A DNA stretch of 64,000 nucleotides from Alteromonas_E sp965248545 (GTDB lineage: Bacteria; Pseudomonadota; Gammaproteobacteria; Enterobacterales; Alteromonadaceae). The notes beneath the pieces were generated by a model. It made no database searches, was not told the DNA's origin, and saw only the letters and a list, made by a program, of their open reading frames with translations. The position numbers and the translations under genes are program-made. This document shows, piece after piece, positions 25,805 to 34,107 of this stretch (the stretch's first letter is position 1; each line of letters begins with the position of its first letter). Where the stretch lies: the NCBI GenBank assembly GCA_965248545.1, contig OZ252110.1:2046001-2110000 (forward strand), read 5' to 3'.

Positions 25805-26704
25805 ATGCCGCATCCAATCAACCTTGAATCACTGCGTGTTCTCAAAGCCATTCAAGAGAAAGGTAGTTTTGCCGCTGCCGCTGAAGCACTATTCAAAGTT
25901 CCTTCTGCGCTGACTTATACGGTCAATAAATTAGAGTCTGATCTGGGCGTTACTCTGTTTGATCGCTCCGGACATAGAGCAGTATTAACGGCTTCTGGGC
26001 AGTTGATCTTAAGAGAAGGGCAACAGTTGCTCGACGCCGCGAATCGGTTGAGCGAAAAAGTTAAGGAACTTGAGACTGGGTGGGAGCCGCGATTAACCAT
26101 CGCAATCGATAGTATTTTGCCAGTAGAACATTTATTCAGCTTGATTGGCCAGTTTTGTGAGCTGCAAAAACCTGTCGACATTCAGGTCACTGAAGAGGTT
26201 TTAGGGGGCGGATGGGATGCACTGCACACCCAACGGGCAGATTTAGCCATTGGTGTGAATGGTGAAATCGCAAGTGGACTTTATGATATTGCTTCAATTG
26301 GTCAAGCGGAATTAGTTTTCGCTGTAGCAGCAGAACATCCACTTGTGGCGCTTCCGGAACCGCTTGCCGCCAATACCGTCGCAGAATTTCCTGCCATCGT
26401 AGTGAAAGACTCCTCGCGTTCTCTGCCAGAACGTTCTTCAGGCTTATTCGATGCGCGTCAAACCATTCACGTCAGTTCTATGGCGCATAAAATCATTGCG
26501 CAACAAACGGGTCTTGGCGTCGGATTCTTACCCCTACATTGGATCAAGCCCGCGATCCAAGCAGGGCAGCTGGTTGTTAAGTATACCGATATTCCTCGTC
26601 CGCCGATTCCACTGTATATCGCTAAAGCCAAAACCACACAGGGCAAGGCGGCCGAATGGTTTTACCAAGCGGCGCAATCTGTGGATTGGCTCACGACTCA
26701 ATAA
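25805..26704 (+). CDS. LysR family transcriptional regulator
   Basis: About 299 aa from ATG 25805 (MPHPINLESLRVL), the usual place for the family; an upstream in-frame start at 25763 adds 14 residues unlike the family. The N-terminal winged helix-turn-helix (GSFAAAAEALFKVPSALTYTVNKLESDLGVTLFDRSG) is followed by a LysR effector-binding domain. It lies behind doxX-pirin on the same strand and may regulate them. Ligand unknown. Convergent with pdsS, with 2 bp between the stops. Confidence 0.9.
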   Translation: MPHPINLESLRVLKAIQEKGSFAAAAEALFKVPSALTYTVNKLESDLGVTLFDRSGHRAVLTASGQLILREGQQLLDAANRLSEKVKELETGWEPRLTIAIDSILPVEHLFSLIGQFCELQKPVDIQVTEEVLGGGWDALHTQRADLAIGVNGEIASGLYDIASIGQAELVFAVAAEHPLVALPEPLAANTVAEFPAIVVKDSSRSLPERSSGLFDARQTIHVSSMAHKIIAQQTGLGVGFLPLHWIKPAIQAGQLVVKYTDIPRPPIPLYIAKAKTTQGKAAEWFYQAAQSVDWLTTQ

Positions 26705-26706
26705 CC

Positions 26707-28863
26707 CTATGCGCGCGAAAATCTGCATATGACACAAACACCGCTTTTGTCAGGAAGGTTGCCGATACTGATATCGCCAGAGTGAAACTCAGCTATGACA
26801 CGAGCAATATATAGGCCTAATCCTAAGTGCACTTCATCTTGCTGGGGATCGTTAGGTCGCACTGAAACCATACTTTGCAATACTTCTCGTTCCATGCCGG
26901 CTGGCAATATTTGCCCGTGATTGGTAATCGAGCAACAGACCTGTTGTTGTTCTTGCCACAAGTGAATTCTGATTGGAGAATCCGTGGCGCTGAATTCAAT
27001 AGCATTTGAAACCACCTTATCCAATAACTGAGCAAACAAATCTGGTACACCGCTGATTTCAGCAGTGTCAATATTGCACTGTAACTCGATACGGTGATTG
27101 GGGTACACAGCGGCATAGCTTTCAACACAAGTGGTGACCACTGATACTATGTCAAAGTGCACTTTGTTTGCGCTGGCTAGTGCCGCTTCAAGACGAGTAG
27201 CTTCACTCATTCGTGTGAGGATTTGGCTCAGCCGATCGATTCCTTTCAGTGCGCGCGCGGTATAGGCTTTTTCTGATTCATCTTGTTGGATGACCATTAA
27301 GTTATCGAGTGAAGAGCGGACAACTGCAACTGGGGTGCGGAGTTCATGCGATAAACGCGACGCCATATTTTCTAAATACTGGGTGTAATGGGTTAGCCGT
27401 TCAATGACTTGAGAAAAGGTCGCCGACAAGTCGCCGATTTCGTCATACTTACGCATTTCTGGAAGGGTACCGATGATTTTTCCGTTGTCGTCTATCACGG
27501 CCTCTGCATCATCTCGCAATTGTCTGATGCGATTGGAAATACGTGTAGCGAACAATAAGATCATCAATACTGCAACAATCATGATCGCTAACATGACATG
27601 AAATAACTGCTCTAGCGCCTGATTGCGCAGGGTTCTAATACCATTGGTGGTTTGCTCAACTACTACCGCGCCAATCACCTTATCTGCCACATAGATAGGG
27701 TGCGCCGCCGACAGGATCACTGCTTTATTGTCTGGGCTTAGGCGCCATAATGCGTCGGCGTCACCGTCCAACGCGTTTGCCACATCTTGCCCTTCAAGTG
27801 CATACGCATTGGCTAGCTCGTCAATAAAGTCATTACTTGGTTTGGTCAAGATGAGATAGTACAGCGGCAACAACCATTGTTGCTCAAAAGACTGCCACCA
27901 CTTTGGACTATTGTTCTTTCGATTCAGTCCATTCAGCCCACTTGCCTGCTGTATGTCACCTGCGCGCGCCAATACTCGCAAGTGTTTATCCACGACCCAA
28001 ACGCGGGATTGAGTGTACTGCAAGCTATTTAATAGGCGTTCTATTGCAGAGGATTGCGTTGCGATCGTACCAAGTTCTGTTTTTTCATTCGGGTCAGCGG
28101 TACCAATAATACTGACTGGTGACGCGCGAATAGATTCATCTACGTCGACAAACGCAAATGCTAAATCACCGCCCGTCATCGCAAATGGAAAGCGAATCTC
28201 GATATTGTAGCCTTGTTCAGTTTCCACCCAACGGCCTTGGATACGGGTTTCATTGCCTAATACTTCATAGCTATTTGCTTCTGATGCTAACTGATAGCCA
28301 TTGACCCAGCCTGGTCCTCTTGGGGCGATGACAAATCGTTGGATCACATCATTGTCGTCGCTCATCGCGATCAGCAAGTGATCATTTTGTTCGACTCCTC
28401 GTGCGTTGGGAGGGCGCTTAATCCAAACGTTGTCCTTGACGGCAAACATCGCGTAAACATATTGCTGATACCGGCCGACAGCGTGGTCAAAACTCAGACT
28501 GGAGCTCTGCGCAAACGGTGCGTTCGGATCGTCGATGCGATAGCGATCATCATAGTGCCGGACAAGTGGCTGCGCATCTCGCCAGTCATTGAAGCTACCA
28601 TCCAATTTGATCGCTTGCCGTATGGGTACTGCATACAAATCGGTACCAGGACGGACGGTTTCGCGTTGAGTCGCTGGAGAGTCAAACAACCCCTCACGTT
28701 CATGCAACGCACTTGCAACGGCGCGCGCGGTTCCTATCATGGTTTGTTCTTGTCCACTGCGGAGGTAAGACTCCAGTTCCCATACGTATTGATAACCGAT
28801 CACTGGGATAGCCAACAGAAATGTCGACATCAGCATTAACTGGAGGCGAATCGGTATGCGCAT
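26707..28863 (-). CDS. pdsS: Proteobacterial dedicated sortase system histidine kinase
   Basis: 718 aa sensor kinase of the Pds system. N-terminal transmembrane segment, a large periplasmic sensor (about 35-425) that contains a CBM9-like stretch (IKLDGSFNDWRDAQPL), a second helix (VMLAIMIVAVLMILLFAT), HAMP, HisKA with SHELRTPVAVV, and an ATPase domain with VSNAIEFSATDSP and LGLGLYIARVI. All kinase motifs are present. It starts 2 bp after the pdsR stop. The identification rests on overall architecture known for this family. No sortase or target protein gene is in the window. Confidence 0.83.
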   Translation of the reverse strand: MRIPIRLQLMLMSTFLLAIPVIGYQYVWELESYLRSGQEQTMIGTARAVASALHEREGLFDSPATQRETVRPGTDLYAVPIRQAIKLDGSFNDWRDAQPLVRHYDDRYRIDDPNAPFAQSSSLSFDHAVGRYQQYVYAMFAVKDNVWIKRPPNARGVEQNDHLLIAMSDDNDVIQRFVIAPRGPGWVNGYQLASEANSYEVLGNETRIQGRWVETEQGYNIEIRFPFAMTGGDLAFAFVDVDESIRASPVSIIGTADPNEKTELGTIATQSSAIERLLNSLQYTQSRVWVVDKHLRVLARAGDIQQASGLNGLNRKNNSPKWWQSFEQQWLLPLYYLILTKPSNDFIDELANAYALEGQDVANALDGDADALWRLSPDNKAVILSAAHPIYVADKVIGAVVVEQTTNGIRTLRNQALEQLFHVMLAIMIVAVLMILLFATRISNRIRQLRDDAEAVIDDNGKIIGTLPEMRKYDEIGDLSATFSQVIERLTHYTQYLENMASRLSHELRTPVAVVRSSLDNLMVIQQDESEKAYTARALKGIDRLSQILTRMSEATRLEAALASANKVHFDIVSVVTTCVESYAAVYPNHRIELQCNIDTAEISGVPDLFAQLLDKVVSNAIEFSATDSPIRIHLWQEQQQVCCSITNHGQILPAGMEREVLQSMVSVRPNDPQQDEVHLGLGLYIARVIAEFHSGDISIGNLPDKSGVCVICRFSRA

Positions 28864-28865
28864 GT

Positions 28866-29558
28866 TCAGCGACTCGAGCGCCAGCGATACCCCATGCCAT
28901 ACAGGGTTTCAATGGCATCAAAATCTTGATTAATGGCAGTGAATTTTTGCCGAATGCGTTTGATATGGGAGGTTATGGTGGTGTCATCGACCACCATTTT
29001 TGAATCGTCCATCAATTGCTGGCGACTCTTCACATGTCCCGGTTGCTTAACTAATGAATACAACATCCAAAACTCAGTGATGGTCAAATCAACGACGTGA
29101 TTTTGCCAACTGACTTGCATCCGGTTGCTATCCAGAATTAAATCATCTACTTCGATAATACTGGTTTCGTCGACCGGAGAATTAAGCAGTTCTGAGCGTC
29201 TAAATAGGGCTGAAATTCGAGCAAGCAAATGAGGCAGTGATATATCTTTAGTCAGATAGTCATCCGCCCCCATACGCAAGCCGCTTACAGTGTCGATATC
29301 ATTGTCTCGCGCGGTGAAAAAAATAATCGGCACGGTAGGTGAGAGTTGACGTAGCATTTGGCAAAGCTTAAAGCCACCGTCGTATTCATCTTGAAGGCCA
29401 ATATCAATAATTGCCAAATCCGGTAAACGCACATTAAATGCCTGTTCAGCTGCGGCTCGATTGTCATAACCGCTCACTTGATAGCCTTGACGTAATAGTG
29501 CTTCGGTGTAATTTTCCCGCAGTGACTTGTCATCTTCAATTAGGGCAATGCGCCGCAT
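28866..29558 (-). CDS. pdsR: Proteobacterial dedicated sortase system response regulator
   Basis: 230 aa OmpR-type regulator. Receiver domain with acidic residues EDD (8-10), phosphoacceptor D in LAIIDIGLQ and K in YLTKDIS, then a winged-helix domain ending with TSHIKRIRQKF and YGMGYRW. The family normally controls the sortase cluster of marine proteobacteria. First in an operon with pdsS. Divergent from an M23-like gene across 185 bp that contains a 9-bp inverted repeat (29588-29656), a candidate binding site. Confidence 0.85.
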   Translation of the reverse strand: MRRIALIEDDKSLRENYTEALLRQGYQVSGYDNRAAAEQAFNVRLPDLAIIDIGLQDEYDGGFKLCQMLRQLSPTVPIIFFTARDNDIDTVSGLRMGADDYLTKDISLPHLLARISALFRRSELLNSPVDETSIIEVDDLILDSNRMQVSWQNHVVDLTITEFWMLYSLVKQPGHVKSRQQLMDDSKMVVDDTTITSHIKRIRQKFTAINQDFDAIETLYGMGYRWRSSR

Positions 29559-29587
29559 AGGAACTGCTTTCTCGTCGTGTCTTTCTT

Positions 29588-29656
29588 ATGTGGCAGTTTA
29601 CCTGAGTTCTGTCGAATTGGCAGAGGGCCAACATGATTTCCATATTTCTGCCACAT
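29588..29656. promoter_or_regulatory. Inverted repeat in the pdsR / M23 divergent region
   Basis: ATGTGGCAG (29588-29596) and its exact complement CTGCCACAT (29648-29656) are 51 bp apart; a related ATTGGCAG lies between (29616-29623). The position between divergent genes fits an operator, perhaps for PdsR. Confidence 0.45.
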
Positions 29657-29743
29657 TTGGTGAGCAAATTGCCTTTTTTAGTGTTTACAGGTGCATTATC
29701 GCCCATTTAATCTAATGATATGTGCACCGCCTTGGAGTTACTG

Positions 29744-30328
29744 GTGATTAACTTTGATTCTTTTCAATTTGCCGAGGTCGTTCGGCTGCCTTCTGACTAC
29801 TGTGTTCTCGATATGACTCAAGGACCAATGCAATTACCTGCTGGTCAACAATATGCTATTGGTAAATATAATGAGCATCGACCCGATATATATAATGCCG
29901 GACACTACAAAGGCGTGCGTGACCATCATATTGGTATCGATATTTTTGCGCCAGACAACACAGAGATTCATAGCTTTTATAATGGTGTTATTTACCAACG
30001 AGCCTACAACGCACTTGAGTTGGACTATGGGTATACCCTTGTCGTTCAGTATGACCTGGGTGGAACCAAGCTTTACGCGTTATTTGGTCATTTGAGTAAA
30101 GCATCATTTGACAACAATCCTGTCGGCAAAGCGATCGCAAAAGGGGACGTTTTTGCGTGGATGGGAAGACCTGAAGAAAATGGTGGTTGGCCTGTTCATT
30201 TGCACCTTCAGCTTTGTTACGAGCGGCCTGAGGTGTGTGATATGCCCGGTGTCGTGAGCCGAGCAGATTTAGCTGATATGTTGGCGCTGTACCCAGACCC
30301 CCAGTTGGTGTTAGGGAAACTGTACTGA
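29744..30328 (+). CDS. M23-like (LytM) peptidase domain protein
   Basis: About 194 aa from GTG 29744, which has GGAG at 7-nt spacing; an ATG at 29720 lacks a ribosome site. No signal peptide is visible. The zinc motif HxxxD (HHIGIDIF) and the second histidine pair (HLHLQ) match the M23/LytM fold, which cleaves peptidoglycan cross-links in secreted members. Without export signals it may act in the cytoplasm or be a non-peptidase relative; similar domains occur fused to other enzymes. Divergent from pdsR. Confidence 0.72.
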   Translation: MINFDSFQFAEVVRLPSDYCVLDMTQGPMQLPAGQQYAIGKYNEHRPDIYNAGHYKGVRDHHIGIDIFAPDNTEIHSFYNGVIYQRAYNALELDYGYTLVVQYDLGGTKLYALFGHLSKASFDNNPVGKAIAKGDVFAWMGRPEENGGWPVHLHLQLCYERPEVCDMPGVVSRADLADMLALYPDPQLVLGKLY

Positions 30329-30349
30329 ATCGTTTAACAAATAAGGCGG

Positions 30350-31000
30350 TTATTGACGGCTTGTCGCAACGGCCTCAATTGTCCGGATCATAGCATCCGG
30401 TGTATTGTAGTCGACATTGACATGTCCAAATGCTCCGCCTTTATCGAGTACCAAACTCGGAAAAGTTCGTGCATTTCGCGCTCTAGCGCGTTGGATATTT
30501 TCCATTAATATTTGATTGGTATGCGCAGAAACAAGATCCAACTCAAACGTTTGTGTCGTCAGGCCTAATTGCTTCGCCAGATATAGCAGAGTCTCGGCAT
30601 CTGAGGGGTTCCTCGCTTGCGTGTAATAAGCCATTTGAATCGCATCAATCATCTTATCTTCGAAGCTTTCCCCCTGCATCCGAGCGGCGATGACAGCCCG
30701 ACAGGCTAGGTAGGTAGATCGCCGTGGTTCGCAGGCTTTCCAGAAATCATAGTTAAACCTTATACCTTCAACTGTGCTCTCAATGCGCCGCCAGTTGTTG
30801 ATAATGTGCAATTTCATAGGCTCAGTCATTGGTTCGCAGCTGTCTGGTGCTAACCCCCCCAGAAGTTTCACTAGCTTTACGTTTGGGGGGAGGTTAGCTA
30901 TTAGCGCTTGTAAACTTCCCTGAAAGGCAAAACACCACGCACACATGGGATCATGTACGTAGTACAAAGTGATCGTGTGAGGAGTATCATTTTTCAACAT
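30350..31000 (-). CDS. DsbA family thioredoxin-fold protein
   Basis: 216 aa with active site CAWC (HDPMCAWCFAFQG) near residues 19-22, the DsbA/FrnE pattern, and a helical insertion. No signal peptide, so cytoplasmic; likely a dithiol oxidoreductase of the FrnE/HCCA group. The loop before the last strand is ARTFPSLVLD, with the cis-proline. It starts 10 bp after the stop of the alpha/beta hydrolase remnant, so the two were probably once an operon. Confidence 0.87.
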   Translation of the reverse strand: MLKNDTPHTITLYYVHDPMCAWCFAFQGSLQALIANLPPNVKLVKLLGGLAPDSCEPMTEPMKLHIINNWRRIESTVEGIRFNYDFWKACEPRRSTYLACRAVIAARMQGESFEDKMIDAIQMAYYTQARNPSDAETLLYLAKQLGLTTQTFELDLVSAHTNQILMENIQRARARNARTFPSLVLDKGGAFGHVNVDYNTPDAMIRTIEAVATSRQ

Positions 31001-31010
31001 GTGAATCCAT

Positions 31011-31180
31011 TTAGGGCGTTCTATCGAGCAGTGCTTTTATTTCTTCTATCACCATATCGGGCTCGTCAAATTGTGGATAGTGATAGCTTTCTCAACGTTA
31101 TAGCCATTCACCTCAATAAAGCTCGGCGAGGCTGAGGTGAGAGCAGAAAAAAGTAACGCAATGACGAAGTAGATCCTCAA
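31011..31180 (-). pseudogene. Remnant of a secreted alpha/beta hydrolase (internal deletion and frameshift)
   Basis: From TTG 31180 (GGGGAG Shine-Dalgarno, 6-nt spacing) the frame reads a clean signal peptide and mature start (LRIYFVIALLFSALTSA then SPSFIEVNGYNVE) before running into another frame and a stop. In the next frame, ending at TAA 31011, the sequence reads YHYPQFDEPDMVIEEI and ALLDRTP, a typical alpha/beta hydrolase C-terminus with the catalytic histidine region. Total 170 bp, not a multiple of 3. The nucleophile domain is gone. Interpretation as a deletion remnant is inference but both ends fit one family. Confidence 0.65.
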
Positions 31181-31389
31181 ATCAATCTCCCCAGATCGAT
31201 ATGGTTTTTGTTAGCGGCTTAAGAGTACGTCAGTTTCAACCATGTGTCAGCCAGTATGACCACGTATTGTGCTGCGGGTGGTGACGCCTGAGAGAGGTTT
31301 TATTTAGGCTGAAATCAGGTGCTGTTAAATAGTCAATATTCTTGGCGTGAATCGCGTGCTAATAACACTTACAAAAACGCAATAAATCC

Positions 31390-31418
31390 TTTACAAACTG
31401 TTTGCATTTGGACATATA
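31390..31418 (+). promoter_or_regulatory. Candidate promoter for nhaD leader
   Basis: TTTACA (31390-31395), 17-nt spacer, CATATA (31413-31418; overlapping TATAAC at 31415-31420). It would start RNA near 31425, giving a leader of about 220 nt before nhaD. Confidence 0.4.
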
Positions 31419-31496
31419 ACGCATTGAAATATATATGATTGTTTTGATTTAATGGCGGCACTGAAATAACTGTTTTTAACGAAATTCCTGCATGAT

Positions 31497-31624
31497 ACTG
31501 CCTGTCTGTACCATTACTAGGCAGTGTCGCTATCAGTGCACGACTAAAGTCGAATACTGCCGCGTCATCTAGCCGTTATGCTCAGCGTCAGAATCGTTTC
31601 CCAACGCTAACGGTTAGCGTTTTT
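31497..31624 (+). promoter_or_regulatory. Structured nhaD leader with terminator/antiterminator-like hairpins
   Basis: Hairpin 1: ACTGCCT (31497-31503) with AGGCAGT (31519-31525). Hairpin 2: CGACT (31541-31545) with AGTCG (31548-31552). Terminator: AACGCTAA (31603-31610), CGG loop, TTAGCGTT (31614-31621), then T to 31624. An alternative pairing joins TAGCCGTTA (31570-31578) to TAACGGTTA (31608-31616), 9 bp with one G-U, and would break the terminator. The terminator sits 15 bp before the AAGG ribosome site of nhaD and no plus-strand gene lies within 1.2 kb upstream that could use it. This fits attenuation by a riboswitch, protein or leader peptide. The rest of 31181-31648 shows nothing recognisable. 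Confidence 0.6.
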
Positions 31625-31648
31625 CTTACAACACCCAAGGTGGTTGTT

Positions 31649-33055
31649 ATGCTTAAATTTTGGCTTTTTTTGACCAGTGTGCTGTTTTCGGTCGGTGTTT
31701 TTGCAACACCTGAAAGTGATACTGGGTCCTCAGTGAATCTTATTAACGCATGGCAGGGGTATTTGGCGATCGGGATTTTTGTGTTTGCCTATATTTTTGT
31801 CATTTTGGAAGAGCAGATACATATGCGCAAATCCAAACCTGTGCTTGTCGCAGCAGGTTTGATTTGGATTTTGATCGCTGCAGCTTATAGTGGTTCGCCT
31901 GATTCAGCGCTGCTCGAACATGCTATCCGGCACAATTTTCTCGAATACGCCGAGCTATTCTTCTTCTTGCTTGTTGCAATGACCTATATCAATGCCATGC
32001 TTGAACGCGACGTGTTTAACGCATTAAGAGACGCCTTGACTGCGAGAGGGTTCAGTTACCGCGGTATCTTTTGGTTGACCGGCGTACTGGCCTTTTTTAT
32101 CTCGCCCATTGCAGATAATTTGACCACTGCTTTAGTGATGTGCGCCGTAATCATTGCTGTTGGACGTGATCACGCTGGTTTCATCGGTTTAGGGTGTATC
32201 AATATCGTAGTTGCCGCCAATGCTGGAGGCGCGTTCAGTCCGTTTGGGGATATCACGACACTCATGGTTTGGCAGAAAGGTATCTTGGAATTCACTGAGT
32301 TTTTTGCGCTGTTTATACCATCGGTAGTGAACTACCTGGTGCCTGCTGCGCTCATGTCGTTCGCGGTACCGCTTGGAAAACCAGAGGCTTCACATGCCCG
32401 CATTACACCGATAAAGCAAGGTGGCTTAACCATTGTCGGTTTGTTTATTCTCACAATTGTGACTGCGGTCAGTTTTCACAACTTCCTGCATCTACCACCG
32501 GTTTACGGCATGATGTTCGGTTTGGGCTATTTAAAACTGTTTAGTTTTTACCTAAAGAAAACCACAATGAATGGACACCATGAAGCCGACTCATTACCTG
32601 GTTCTCACAATGATCCAGAGTCCTTCGACATTTTCGCCAAAATAGCCAGAGCCGAGTGGGACACATTGTTTTTCTTCTACGGCGTTATTTTAGCTGTGGG
32701 CGGTTTAGGTTTTATTGGCTATTTAGAGCTCACATCGCAAGTTATGTATGGAAATTTTGGTGCCACAGGTGCCAATGTATTGGTCGGTATTTTGTCAGCG
32801 ATTGTAGACAATATTCCCGTTATGTTTGCAGTGCTCACTATGAATCCTGACATGTCACACTCTCAGTGGTTGCTGGTGACACTGACAGCAGGGGTTGGTG
32901 GTAGTTTGTTGTCGATCGGTTCGGCAGCGGGTGTCGCCCTGATGGGGCAAGCCAGAGGGTATTACACTTTCTTCGGACACCTGCGCTGGACTCCAGTGAT
33001 TGCATTGGGTTACGCAGCCAGCATTCTGGTTCACTTTTGGATTAACGGCCAGTAA
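31649..33055 (+). CDS. nhaD: NhaD-type Na+/H+ antiporter
   Basis: About 468 aa inner-membrane antiporter that exports sodium (or lithium) for protons, important in marine and alkaline conditions. The N-terminal hydrophobic signal-like segment (MLKFWLFLTSVLFSVGVFA) and about a dozen further segments are visible, with motifs FISPIADNLTTALVM and ANAGGAFSPFGDITTLMVWQ typical of the NhaD/ion-transporter superfamily, and AIVDNIPVMFAVL in the second half. ATG 31649 has AAGG at 8-nt spacing; GTG at 31640 is less likely. Preceded by a structured leader and followed by a strong terminator. Confidence 0.93.
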   Translation: MLKFWLFLTSVLFSVGVFATPESDTGSSVNLINAWQGYLAIGIFVFAYIFVILEEQIHMRKSKPVLVAAGLIWILIAAAYSGSPDSALLEHAIRHNFLEYAELFFFLLVAMTYINAMLERDVFNALRDALTARGFSYRGIFWLTGVLAFFISPIADNLTTALVMCAVIIAVGRDHAGFIGLGCINIVVAANAGGAFSPFGDITTLMVWQKGILEFTEFFALFIPSVVNYLVPAALMSFAVPLGKPEASHARITPIKQGGLTIVGLFILTIVTAVSFHNFLHLPPVYGMMFGLGYLKLFSFYLKKTTMNGHHEADSLPGSHNDPESFDIFAKIARAEWDTLFFFYGVILAVGGLGFIGYLELTSQVMYGNFGATGANVLVGILSAIVDNIPVMFAVLTMNPDMSHSQWLLVTLTAGVGGSLLSIGSAAGVALMGQARGYYTFFGHLRWTPVIALGYAASILVHFWINGQ

Positions 33056-33065
33056 TTGGGCTTGG

Positions 33066-33095
33066 AAGTGGCGAGAAATGGGTCTCGCCACTTTT
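33066..33095 (+). terminator. Intrinsic terminator of nhaD
   Basis: AAGTGGCGAGA and TCTCGCCACTT form a perfect 11-bp stem with a 6-nt loop, ending in four T. It starts 10 bp after the nhaD stop. Confidence 0.88.
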
Positions 33096-33201
33096 GCGCC
33101 ATAATTTATCATCAGCTTGACATAACACTGTCACGCCCTTTCCAGTTTGCGTTGTTTTACTTATCGGGTAGCAAATATTCACACCGAAAAAGGAAACAAC
33201 A

Positions 33202-33942
33202 ATGAAGCAAATTAAATCATTCGCGACACATACAGCCCTAGCCAGCTCGATGGCACTAGCACTAAGCTCACCGGTAGCGTTGGCTACTGAGGCAGACACA
33301 AGTCTCGACAAGGAATCTGCGCCAGTTTTGGTCAGTGGTGCCACTGGTGCTGCAATGGGGGGGATGGTGGCCGGCCCTGTTGGCGCTGTAGTCGGCGGTA
33401 TTTTTGGCCTGATGATTGGGCAAGACGCAGAACAGGAACGCATTATCACTGTCGCGAGGCAAAATGAAGCGCAAACGCAGCAACAATTATTTGCACTCCA
33501 AGATGAACTGGTCGAATGGCAGCACAAGGCCATGGTGCAGCCGGTTACAATAATCGAATCCGCTGAACCACTGTTACCTGAACTCACCACGACAATTCAA
33601 TTTAAGACAGGACAAGATACCATTGAACCTATCTATGATGAACAGCTCTCCTTAGTCGCTGACCTGCTTAATGGTGCAGATGAACTGGGTATTCACATAT
33701 CGGGTTATGCTGATCCTCGTGGCAGCCATAAGGATAATTTGGCGTTGTCCGAAAAACGCGCGATTGCGGTTAAACAAACTTTGCTCAACTCAGGTGTGAA
33801 CGCCGAACAAATTACCATTAGTGCCAACGGCGAACGCGGTGAAGTGCTTAATCCAAGTTTTGAATCTTACTTTTTTGACCGCAAAGCGGTATTGATGATC
33901 GCGCCACGCGATAAAATCTTAACTGCACAACGCGCAAATTAA
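33202..33942 (+). CDS. pdsO: Sortase-associated OmpA-like protein PdsO
   Basis: 246 aa with signal peptide (MALALSSPVALA), a glycine-rich hydrophobic stretch (GATGAAMGGMVAGPVGAV then VGGIFGLMIGQD), a short coiled coil, and an OmpA-like peptidoglycan-binding domain (about 135-235) containing ISGYADPRGSHKDNLALSEKRA. This order matches the OmpA-related member of the dedicated sortase system. AGGAAAC precedes the ATG. It is 3.6 kb from pdsR on the opposite strand, separated by nhaD and other genes, unlike the usual compact cluster. A generic OmpA-family protein is the alternative. Confidence 0.78.
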   Translation: MKQIKSFATHTALASSMALALSSPVALATEADTSLDKESAPVLVSGATGAAMGGMVAGPVGAVVGGIFGLMIGQDAEQERIITVARQNEAQTQQQLFALQDELVEWQHKAMVQPVTIIESAEPLLPELTTTIQFKTGQDTIEPIYDEQLSLVADLLNGADELGIHISGYADPRGSHKDNLALSEKRAIAVKQTLLNSGVNAEQITISANGERGEVLNPSFESYFFDRKAVLMIAPRDKILTAQRAN

Positions 33943-33954
33943 TGGCCCACTCTG

Positions 33955-33986
33955 CCTGCAAAGGCCGCCTTCGAGGCCTTTGCAGG
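33955..33986. repeat. Strong 12-bp hairpin without T tract after pdsO
   Basis: CCTGCAAAGGCC (33955-33966) and GGCCTTTGCAGG (33975-33986) pair perfectly around an 8-nt loop. There is no T run on either strand, so it may protect the mRNA 3' end or be a non-canonical terminator. Confidence 0.5.
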
Positions 33987-34107
33987 AAACATGCGATTAC
34001 GCTTGATTTCTGCGATAATGCCTTCACATACACACTCGCGTAACGAATTTAAGCTTAAATCTCGTTCGCCCCCTCAGTTTTAAAGCTCGCACAGAAATGA
34101 GAAGCGC

